Positions 1 through 5,506 of a stretch of DNA of 7,356 nt are shown here, piece by piece. Under the pieces are notes generated by a model. It was not told the origin of the DNA. It saw nothing but the letters and a program-made list of their open reading frames with translations, and searched no databases. Numbering within the stretch: the first letter of the stretch is position 1; every line of letters starts with the position of its first letter. The stretch is from assembly GCA_023444055.1 (NCBI GenBank), contig JAEZRV010000075.1:1-7356 (forward strand), given 5' to 3'. The translations under genes were made by a program, and so were the position numbers. Origin of the DNA: Bacillota bacterium (GTDB taxonomy: Bacteria > Bacillota > Clostridia > Acetivibrionales > DSM-1351).

Positions 1-2
1 AC

Positions 3-575
3 GTAACTGATACATTCAATTATGGTTACGATACATATCGTGAATTTGATAATTCATATGATATAATTGGTGATATAGGAAGATATTCTGATGATCAACT
101 TGGTATACAGTATGAATTTGCTACTCAAATGAGATTGCCGGATGTTAGTACGGGAGTAAGTGAACTCAAAGCTGGAAAAGTGTTTGCAGATGAACCAATA
201 TCATGGACAGCTACAAGACCTAAAGGAACTCAACAAACGTATGAAGTATTCCAACGTAATGATATAAATTGGAATTTGGAACGTACTGCTGGAGATAAAA
301 GATTTATTGGTAAAACAAACGTAGAAGCTGCTAATGCTGGACTAGCACCACAGTTGAATGATGGAAATTTTGCTACCCTTCACCACTTAGGCCAGGATTC
401 AAGAGGTGCTTTAGCAGAAGCAAGTACACGATACCATGGTGTTGGTAAATATGGTCAAGACATCTTACACAGCCAATATGGTAAAAATGTACCTAATCCT
501 CAATTCCCAATTGATAGGCAGAAATTTGGTATTGACACACGTGAATATTGGCAAGGGCGTGTTACAAACCGTTAA
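3..575 (+). CDS. Polymorphic toxin, C-terminal part with LHH-type HNH/EndoVII nuclease domain (5' partial)
   Basis: The frame is open from the left edge of the window (base 3) to TAA at 573-575, so about 190 C-terminal residues are visible and the start lies upstream. An ATG at 129 is internal and is not the real start, because coding-like sequence continues upstream of it. The last ~90 residues carry the block FATLHHLGQDSRG, with the LHH triad at visible residues 126-128, then RYHGVGKYGQDILH and a closing DTREYWQGR. This matches the LHH family of HNH/EndoVII toxin nucleases, which form the C-terminal tip of secreted or contact-dependent polymorphic toxins. The expected role is cleaving nucleic acid in a competitor cell. 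The part before it (TFNYGYDTYR at residues 4-13) is probably the end of the conserved trunk. A SUKH immunity gene follows 26 bp downstream, which supports the toxin call. The delivery domain (LXG, Rhs or WXG) is outside the window. Confidence 0.85.
   Translation, partial: VTDTFNYGYDTYREFDNSYDIIGDIGRYSDDQLGIQYEFATQMRLPDVSTGVSELKAGKVFADEPISWTATRPKGTQQTYEVFQRNDINWNLERTAGDKRFIGKTNVEAANAGLAPQLNDGNFATLHHLGQDSRGALAEASTRYHGVGKYGQDILHSQYGKNVPNPQFPIDRQKFGIDTREYWQGRVTNR
12..42 (+). repeat. 31-bp direct repeat, copy 1, at the toxin trunk/tip junction
   Basis: This segment recurs exactly at 1176-1206 in the same orientation, and matching stops at both edges. In the toxin frame it encodes TFNYGYDTYR. The two copies are 1164 bp apart and enclose the rest of the toxin, the immunity gene and its terminator. 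That is the expected geometry when toxin tips are exchanged by recombination. Confidence 0.85.
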
Positions 576-586
576 CTCTATTTTAG

Positions 587-593
587 AAGGAGG
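587..593 (+). promoter_or_regulatory. Ribosome binding site of the immunity gene
   Basis: AAGGAGG lies 8 nt before the ATG at 602. It is a full-strength Shine-Dalgarno sequence inside the 26-bp gap after the toxin stop. It fixes the immunity start at 602 and suggests that the immunity protein is translated efficiently from the toxin transcript. Confidence 0.8.
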
Positions 594-601
594 AATTTAC
601 A

Positions 602-1051
602 ATGGCAAATATTCAAGAGTTAGAGCAAAGATATACTCAGTTATATCCGAATGATGGAGTTGATAAAAGTGTTTTAAGTAAAATTGAAAATATTCTTAAA
701 TTAAAGCTTCCTGAAGATTTTCGCCAGATAGCTAGCTTTTACAGTGGTGGATTACTTGGAGGAATAAGCGGGTTTGCGTTCACATACGAGGGTATTAGCC
801 CTAATATTGTAGAAGAGACTCTTAGACTTAGAAACGCTATAAAACTGCCAGCACATTTCATAGTATTAGCTGAGCCTCCAGAAAGTCTAATAGTTATGGA
901 TACCGAAAATGTACCTTCAATTATATGGTGTGATGCTACAGATGCTGAAAGAATAAATAATATGTCTTTTGTTTCGTCACCTCAAACTTGGAGTACATAT
1001 TTAGAGTTTTTTACAAAATTAATTGAGGATGAAGAGGATGAACAATCATAA
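602..1051 (+). CDS. SMI1/KNR4 (SUKH) family immunity protein
   Basis: This 149-residue cytoplasmic protein has the SUKH fold signature. An N-terminal helix leads to KLKLPEDFRQIASFYSGG (about residues 34-50), where LP..F....Y.GG is the hallmark of the family. Hydrophobic strands follow (HFIVLAEPPESLIVMD, about 85-100; SIIWCDA, about 106-112), then a C-terminal TWSTYLEFFTKLI helix and an acidic end. SUKH proteins are the most common immunity proteins for bacterial polymorphic toxins and bind directly to the cognate nuclease tip. The gene lies 26 bp after the LHH nuclease gene with its own strong ribosome binding site and is followed by a terminator, so it probably forms the end of the toxin operon. 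Its specificity for this particular toxin is inferred from position. The length is normal for the family and nothing appears truncated. Confidence 0.9.
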   Translation: MANIQELEQRYTQLYPNDGVDKSVLSKIENILKLKLPEDFRQIASFYSGGLLGGISGFAFTYEGISPNIVEETLRLRNAIKLPAHFIVLAEPPESLIVMDTENVPSIIWCDATDAERINNMSFVSSPQTWSTYLEFFTKLIEDEEDEQS

Positions 1052-1100
1052 TATTTTATAAGAATGAAGAATGGGCTACTAAAATAAGCAATTAAAGTAG

Positions 1101-1130
1101 GGGTAGGTGTAACAGCCTGCCCTTTTTCTT
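1101..1130 (+). terminator. Rho-independent terminator of the toxin/immunity operon
   Basis: GGGTAGGT (1101-1108) pairs with GCCTGCCC (1115-1122), giving an 8-bp stem with two G-U pairs and a 6-nt loop. TTTTTCTT follows directly. It lies about 50 bp after the immunity stop codon, and no gene begins shortly after it on this strand. Confidence 0.75.
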
Positions 1131-1175
1131 TGTCAAAAAATCCTTATCCCAGACGCTTTAAAACACTTTATACCA

Positions 1176-1206
1176 ACATTCAATTATGGTTACGATACAT
1201 ATCGTG
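1176..1206 (+). repeat. 31-bp direct repeat, copy 2
   Basis: An exact copy of 12-42, in the same orientation. It is again in the frame that reads TFNYGYDTYR, but here it is followed by a different tail (GKRWSVYLDSP). Immediately upstream of it the two loci are unrelated. Confidence 0.85.
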
Positions 1207-1276
1207 GTAAGCGATGGAGTGTTTACCTTGACAGCCCCGATTTATATTTGGACTATATTGGGCCTATAATGAGCTT

Positions 1277-1310
1277 AGAGCCACTACACGTTAGCTTGTG
1301 TAGTGGCTCT
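1277..1310. terminator. Perfect 13-bp hairpin between convergent genes, possible bidirectional terminator
   Basis: AGAGCCACTACAC (1277-1289) is perfectly complementary to GTGTAGTGGCTCT (1298-1310), with an 8-nt loop. It lies 33 bp beyond the stop of the leftward metallopeptidase gene and downstream of the rightward toxin locus, so it is placed to stop transcription from either side. Neither flank has a clean T tract, so terminator function is inferred from the stem and its position. Confidence 0.5.
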
Positions 1311-1342
1311 TGCTACCTTTACTCCAACTTCGAGGCAGAACA

Positions 1343-3658
1343 TCAATATCCGTGATTAATTACTTCCCAAGCGGAATCTTTTGAGGCTCTTGCAACACTG
1401 ACAGAGCGTTCAGGGTTATGGTCTTTTTTATCTCTGCCGGTAAGCACTTTGTAGATGATGATGTTGCCTGCTTCATATTCACCCTCGATACCCGTATTTT
1501 TATATAAAGGATAATCATCGGCCATAAGCTTAATGGACACTATGCCCTCATAATACGGTGCTTCGGTGGTGAAATAATTTCGGACTACTTCCTCAGTCTG
1601 GTTTAGTTCCTGGGCGGTTAGGCTATGGCTGTAATTTTCGGTCTTTACTGCCTGTGTATTACCGCCTATATCTTGGTATATAACATATTTTTCGAGAGCT
1701 TCGTATAGGTCATCGGAAAGAATGATATACCGCCCAACTGCACCAAACTGCAACACCGCCCTGCCATCTTTTAGGCGATAGGCATAATAGTCATGAACCT
1801 CTTGGGTTTCAGGGAGGGTCTGCCGAATACGATAGCATTCCTCCAAGGTGGTAATATCCACACCCTCCCATGCCGAAGATTTCACCAAGGCATTCATGAT
1901 GATTGCTTCTGCAAGCTTCTGGTTCTTTGAGGAGTATTCGGAAAGTACTTCACCATTTTTGCCAAGCTTCATAATAGAATATTTCGTGGCAACTGTCTCA
2001 GCGGTTGTTTCTGCACCAATGAAATCAATCAGCTCCTGTAATTTTTCGGGGCTCTGGGCATAGTCGCGCACATCTCCATCTACAGTATGAACTGCCCATT
2101 CCCGCCCATTGGTAAAGCTAACTTTTCGGCTACCATCTGTCAATGTGGCTTGAATTTCATCTGCATTCTCTATTAAAGAAAGTAATAGAAGTGCATTTGC
2201 TCTAAAGGAATTGGCAACGGATGTGCTTTCTGTGTCGTATTCCGAAAGTACTTCTGTTGACACAGAATATATAATTTCAACTTTATATGGCTGCGATGCA
2301 GTTTGTAATTCAAAATGGTCATATTGCAAACCAATAGGAACAGGCATCAATCTAATCAGCTTCCCAACCGCTGAATTATCACCCACATATTTAGTGCGGG
2401 CATTCCATAAATCCTCGGTAGGGTATGCTGTGTTTAGCGTTTCTTTTGGCTGTAACTGAATTGTTTTGGCATTTGCCCTTGTGGGATAACTTTCTTGGAT
2501 TTCATCTAAAAAAAGCACCACATTATCTCCTGCAGAGAAATCATATATGGATATTTCTGTTGGTTCACTATTGGTTGTCACTGTCAGTAGGGTTGCATTC
2601 CCCCAGTTGACAATGCAGTTATCACCAATGGGACTGTTCGTGTCAACTCCCTTTACTGTCATAGTATGATTGCCTCTGTCAATTTTAAGAATGGTTGCAT
2701 TTACATATGTAAATCCACTTGGTACTTCCTTTGGGTTTGTTGTTAAACCTATAACGACAAAAACAACTGCTATTACTGCCACTAAAACCACCCAAAAAGC
2801 TGGCCTTTTATAATTCAGTACATTTTTAACTCTGCCCTTTGTATCACCTTCACCAAAGGCAAGAGGTGTACCGCCCACAATATTCCTGCCAGTTGCAAGG
2901 ATCAGCAGTGAGGAGGAATAATTCTTTTTCACATCATTACCGAGCCGTTTGATAACTGCTTCATCGCAGGACATCTCAATATCTTTTCCACTAAGGAAAA
3001 ATGCAATCCAAACAAAAGGGTTAAACCAATGAACGCAAAGCACCAAAAAGCTAATGAGTTTGACAATGTGGTCAAGTCTCTTGATATGAGTTTGCTCATG
3101 AAGCAGGATGTAGTCTCGTTCGGTATCGCTCAAATTAGTGGGAAGATAAATTTTGGGGTAAAAAACGCCCATAACAAAGGCAGTATCAATTTTTGACGAA
3201 GTAAAAATATTGTCCCTATACAGTGTGGCATCTTGCAATCGTTTTTTCAGACGGAATAGCGTAACAAAACTGTATACCAGCAAAATTACTATGCCAAGTA
3301 CCCAAAGTAGGCTGCCGATAAATACCCATATTTGCAGCGGATTTACACTGGCATAAGGGGTTCCAGCAGGTAGAATCATATTGACAGAATTGTTAATTAC
3401 CGCAATACCGGTGTCAATTTTCGGCACTTGCATATAGAGGATATCTTGTGAGACTGGGTTTGCCTTTGTGGGTAATAGGCTAAATATACTCTCGAAGGAA
3501 TAAGGGCAGACAAGGCGAAACAGCGCCACCGACCACAGTGCATGGGAGAATACCTTTGGTACTTTTTTCAATAGTATTCTTACAGTGAAAACGCAGGCGA
3601 TGACAATGCTCGCAGTGAAGCTCATATTGAGAATTTGCAAAAATATCTTTTCAAACAT
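1343..3658 (-). CDS. BlaR1/MecR1-type M56 metallopeptidase sensor with DUF4825-like extracellular region
   Basis: This 771-residue membrane protein has N-terminal hydrophobic segments (about 13-30, 36-52, 108-134), then a cytoplasmic zinc protease loop with HEQTH at 187-191 and the downstream acidic motif EMSCDEAV (E228). Further hydrophobic segments lie at about 198-222 and 287-305. This is the M56 layout, in which an external signal activates the protease and relieves repression by the partner BlaI-type protein. The external region (about 310-771) lacks the SxxK/SxN/KTG penicillin-binding motifs of true BlaR1. Instead it has a beta-rich part (about 316-402), a DUF4825-like block (LWNARTKYVGDNSAVGKLI at 417-435, then FELQTASQPYKVEIIYS) and a C-terminal part ending WEVINHGY. 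The signal is therefore unknown and may not be a beta-lactam. The gene starts 2 bp after the repressor stop, and its GGAGGAG site lies in the end of the repressor gene, so the two are translationally coupled. Confidence 0.9.
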   Translation of the reverse strand: MFEKIFLQILNMSFTASIVIACVFTVRILLKKVPKVFSHALWSVALFRLVCPYSFESIFSLLPTKANPVSQDILYMQVPKIDTGIAVINNSVNMILPAGTPYASVNPLQIWVFIGSLLWVLGIVILLVYSFVTLFRLKKRLQDATLYRDNIFTSSKIDTAFVMGVFYPKIYLPTNLSDTERDYILLHEQTHIKRLDHIVKLISFLVLCVHWFNPFVWIAFFLSGKDIEMSCDEAVIKRLGNDVKKNYSSSLLILATGRNIVGGTPLAFGEGDTKGRVKNVLNYKRPAFWVVLVAVIAVVFVVIGLTTNPKEVPSGFTYVNATILKIDRGNHTMTVKGVDTNSPIGDNCIVNWGNATLLTVTTNSEPTEISIYDFSAGDNVVLFLDEIQESYPTRANAKTIQLQPKETLNTAYPTEDLWNARTKYVGDNSAVGKLIRLMPVPIGLQYDHFELQTASQPYKVEIIYSVSTEVLSEYDTESTSVANSFRANALLLLSLIENADEIQATLTDGSRKVSFTNGREWAVHTVDGDVRDYAQSPEKLQELIDFIGAETTAETVATKYSIMKLGKNGEVLSEYSSKNQKLAEAIIMNALVKSSAWEGVDITTLEECYRIRQTLPETQEVHDYYAYRLKDGRAVLQFGAVGRYIILSDDLYEALEKYVIYQDIGGNTQAVKTENYSHSLTAQELNQTEEVVRNYFTTEAPYYEGIVSIKLMADDYPLYKNTGIEGEYEAGNIIIYKVLTGRDKKDHNPERSVSVARASKDSAWEVINHGY

Positions 3659-3660
3659 CG

Positions 3661-4023
3661 TTACTCCTCCTTATACGCATCAATCAGACTCTGTATCTCA
3701 TTGATTTCTTTAGAACTTAGTTTTTTCCGGCGAGTGAATGCTGCCAAAAATTGTGGAAGCGAGCCATCAAAAGCATCGGTTAAAAACTGCTCTCCCTGCG
3801 CTGCTCCAAACTCGTTTTTAGACATCAGTGCAGTGACTGTGCCGTTGTTATTTTGAAAAATCTTACGCTTGCACAGGCGTTTGAGCATGGTGTAAGTTGT
3901 AGTGCGTTTCCAATCAAATTCTTTTTCACATATTTCTGTGAGGGTGCGAGAACTAACAGGTTCATTCGTCCAAATAATGTCGGCAAATTTTTGCTCCATC
4001 TCACCCAGTTTATATTGTTCCAT
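3661..4023 (-). CDS. BlaI/MecI/CopY-family transcriptional repressor
   Basis: This 120-residue protein has an N-terminal winged helix (about residues 5-70: LGEMEQKFADIIW, SSRTLTEICEKEFDWKRTTTYTMLKRLCKRK) and a C-terminal dimerisation helix region (about 78-118). Length and layout are typical of BlaI/MecI repressors, which bind as dimers to dyad operators and are inactivated when the partner M56 protease is triggered. The start at 4023 is supported by AGGAGG (minus strand, 4037-4032), 8 nt before the ATG. Two dyad operators lie immediately upstream within its promoter, indicating self-repression of the repressor/peptidase operon. No beta-lactamase, penicillin-binding protein or copper ATPase gene is next to it, so its other targets lie elsewhere. 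Whether it responds to a cell-wall antibiotic cannot be judged from the sequence. Confidence 0.92.
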   Translation of the reverse strand: MEQYKLGEMEQKFADIIWTNEPVSSRTLTEICEKEFDWKRTTTYTMLKRLCKRKIFQNNNGTVTALMSKNEFGAAQGEQFLTDAFDGSLPQFLAAFTRRKKLSSKEINEIQSLIDAYKEE

Positions 4024-4037
4024 AGGTTTTTCCTCCT

Positions 4038-4079
4038 GTCTAATTGTATTAGACTAAATATAGTCTAATACAATTAGAC
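4038..4079. promoter_or_regulatory. Paired dyad operators for the BlaI-type repressor
   Basis: Two 17-bp dyads of the form GTCTAAT-N3-ATTAGAC lie at 4038-4054 and 4063-4079, with centres 25 bp apart. They are also mirror images of each other: 4037-4055 is the exact reverse complement of 4062-4080. One overlaps the proposed -10 element and spacer of the leftward promoter, and the other covers the likely transcription start. This is a typical position for strong self-repression. Confidence 0.85.
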
Positions 4080-4090
4080 AACAGTGTCAA
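4062..4090 (-). promoter_or_regulatory. Promoter of the repressor/peptidase operon
   Basis: On the minus strand a consensus TTGACA (4090-4085) is followed after 17 bp by TAGACT (4067-4062), a 4/6 match to the -10 consensus. The predicted transcription start falls inside the second dyad operator, roughly 30 bp before the repressor start codon. Confidence 0.7.
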
Positions 4091-4300
4091 TATATTATCA
4101 ACTCAGAAAGGAAGAGGTTTTTTGAAAACAAAAATCCATCCACCGTCCAATGTGTTCTTTCAGAGGTTGAATTTATAAGCAGGATAATGGGTGCAATGGC
4201 TTAAAAGACTAGCTTTCTGGTATGAGTATATTATTTTTGAAGTATTTGCACCAGAACCAAAGATAGATAACAAGCAAATGTTTAAATTTTTGTAAAAAAA
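4091..4300. other. Intergenic region between divergent genes, no gene seen
   Basis: There is no credible gene here on either strand. A start-less frame ending at TAA 4202-4204 reads VLSEVEFISRIMGAMA near its end, which looks protein-like. It has no start codon or ribosome binding site and its source was not recognised, so at most it is a trace of a lost gene. The remainder is AT-rich. Confidence 0.4.
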
Positions 4301-4335
4301 TTGGAATTAACATTGCTTTCGTATATACTTATATA
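4301..4335 (+). promoter_or_regulatory. Candidate promoter of the lipoprotein gene
   Basis: Two overlapping sigma-A-like pairs are present, both with 17-bp spacing: TTGGAA (4301-4306) with TATACT (4324-4329), and TTAACA (4307-4312) with TATATA (4330-4335). Both would start transcription about 30 bp before the ATG at 4366. It is not clear which one is used. Confidence 0.55.
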
Positions 4336-4365
4336 TAAATTAGTTTATTATAAGGATGTGCGACT

Positions 4366-5019
4366 ATGCTTAAAAATGTAATTTTTATTCTGATGCTTTT
4401 AATAACATTAACAAGTTGTGGTAGTAATATTAAAACAAATAATTCTCTATCTACATCAGATGATAAAGTGATTGAATTAAATGCAGAAATTAAAAGACTA
4501 AATGATGTAAATAATCAATTAAAAGATAAACTGAATAGTTTTAATGAAATAAATGATAAACCAATAAATGTAAGCTATATAAGTTACAAACAACAAAGTA
4601 GGTTTGTAAGTGATACAAAAGAACTTTTATGGATGCCAGCAGATAATAGCCCAATTGCACATGACATTTTACCCAATACATTAGTTAAAGTTTTACTTGC
4701 AGGTTGTACAACTGAAGACGATATCTGGTTATTTGTATCAATACCCGTATATGACACAGCCTCAAATTGTTATGGTTGGATTCGTGAATCTGATACACAA
4801 AAATATACCAAGGAAAATCAAAAATTGTTAACTGAAAATATAATTATTCCTAAAGGAACAAAAGGCAAGTACCCAGATGGAAATGTTGGTGAAGTTTACG
4901 ACTATGACAATACTGGGAAAATTGAGAAGAGAGAAAATGGAAGGGTTTTAGTGATGTTTGCTGGAGGAAATGAAATATGGTATGATGAAAAAGATATACA
5001 GTATCCTCCAATAAATTGA
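4366..5019 (+). CDS. Lipoprotein with coiled coil and SH3-like domains
   Basis: This 217-residue protein begins with a lipoprotein signal peptide: MLKN, a hydrophobic core, then the lipobox LTSC with the lipidated cysteine at residue 18. It is therefore predicted to be anchored on the outer face of the membrane. A polar linker is followed by heptad-like sequence (about 33-62: VIELNAEIKRLNDVNNQLKD) suggesting a coiled coil. Residues about 78-142 (LLWMPADNSPIAHDILPNTLVKVLL, then IWLFVSIP and YGWIRESD) resemble a bacterial SH3-like domain. A second SH3-like stretch spans about 158-213 (PKGTKGKYPDG, GRVLVMFAGGNEIWYDEKDI). Such domains usually bind peptidoglycan or proteins at the cell surface, but no enzyme motif is present. 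The start is set by AAGGA (4352-4356), 9 nt before the ATG. It appears monocistronic and its specific function is unknown. Confidence 0.8.
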   Translation: MLKNVIFILMLLITLTSCGSNIKTNNSLSTSDDKVIELNAEIKRLNDVNNQLKDKLNSFNEINDKPINVSYISYKQQSRFVSDTKELLWMPADNSPIAHDILPNTLVKVLLAGCTTEDDIWLFVSIPVYDTASNCYGWIRESDTQKYTKENQKLLTENIIIPKGTKGKYPDGNVGEVYDYDNTGKIEKRENGRVLVMFAGGNEIWYDEKDIQYPPIN

Positions 5020-5071
5020 CTAGAATACTTGTGAATGAAATTTGAAATGGTGATAACATTTGTTAAAAAGC

Positions 5072-5095
5072 ATCTGCTAACAACAGATTTTTTTT
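5072..5095 (+). terminator. Weak rho-independent terminator after the lipoprotein gene
   Basis: ATCTG (5072-5076) pairs with CAGAT (5084-5088) across a 7-nt loop and runs into eight T residues. The stem is short and not GC-rich, but the position (about 50 bp past the stop codon) and the long T run fit a terminator. Confidence 0.5.
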
Positions 5096-5117
5096 ATACC
5101 CATTTTTAGGAGGAACA

Positions 5118-5339
5118 ATGAAGCTACATATCTAATTTTTGAAATAGAAACTAAATTTTCCATATAAATATACTATTACTATACGTATCTTTTCTTCACT
5201 TGGTATTTTGACTTTTTATGGCATTAAAACATCCCCAGAGATAAAAATAATTTTATTTTCCATTGTCTACTCTAGTGGTAGTATATCAAGCATTATACGT
5301 CACTCACTACTGTGCTGCCCAATGGTATTATGGCAGTAA
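5118..5339 (+). pseudogene. Possible decayed small hydrophobic-protein gene
   Basis: A consensus AGGAGG (5108-5113) sits 4 nt before ATG at 5118, which is closer than usual, but the frame stops after five codons (TAA 5133-5135) and again at TAG 5145-5147. The same frame is then open for 63 codons to TAA at 5337-5339. That stretch includes protein-like hydrophobic sequence (IRIFSSLGILTFYG, IKIILFSIVYSSG). A strong start signal followed by two early stops and a long in-frame continuation is what a recently inactivated small membrane-peptide gene would look like. The family is not recognised, and in DNA this AT-rich a chance open frame of this length is not rare, so the call is tentative. Confidence 0.25.
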
Positions 5340-5506
5340 TAAGAGGCACTTTATTGATATAATATTACCAATGGATTAACTTACCATTTTCAACAAAATC
5401 TGAGCTACGTTGAGTTTTTACAATAAATTCCTACACAATTCGACTAATAAATGTTATAGTATATTATAGCAGTTATTAAATATAAAATAAAGAAGAGGCG
5501 ACAGTA
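5340..5506. other. AT-rich upstream region of the GAF-LuxR regulator gene
   Basis: No gene is visible. A TATTAT at 5462-5467 could be a -10 element for the regulator gene, but the sequence 17 bp upstream of it is a poor -35, so no promoter is called. The ribosome binding site AGAGG (5494-5498) lies 8 nt before the ATG at 5507. Confidence 0.4.

Larger units (their letters stand above)
1176..1355 (+). pseudogene. Orphan toxin-tail remnant headed by the repeated trunk segment
   Basis: From the second repeat copy an open frame without a start codon runs to TGA at 1353-1355. It reads TFNYGYDTYR, then GKRWSVYLDSPDLYLDYIG, then less protein-like sequence across a perfect hairpin. The frame is closed upstream by TAA at 1110-1112, and no ribosome binding site or start codon is evident, so it is not an independent gene. 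The shared TFNYGYDTYR with a different continuation is what a displaced, silent toxin tip or the remains of an older tip would look like. The tail is short, has no recognisable nuclease motif, and has no immunity gene after it, so a degraded fragment is more likely than a usable cassette. The coding-like part probably ends near 1270. Confidence 0.5.

Noticed and set aside
436..654. 72-codon plus-strand frame overlapping the toxin end and immunity start
   Set aside because: It overlaps two well-supported genes in another frame, has no ribosome binding site, and shows no family features.
1848..2610. Plus-strand frames opposite the M56 metallopeptidase gene
   Set aside because: They are short shadows of a long, well-supported gene, with no start signals or recognisable domains.
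1343..4023. Beta-lactam resistance locus
   Set aside because: The regulator pair is of the BlaI/BlaR1 type, but no beta-lactamase or PBP2a gene is present and the sensor lacks penicillin-binding motifs.
5323..5370. Imperfect AT-rich inverted repeat (TGGTATTAT / ATAATATTACCA)
   Set aside because: Pairing needs a bulge and the sequence is nearly all A and T, so chance is a sufficient explanation.
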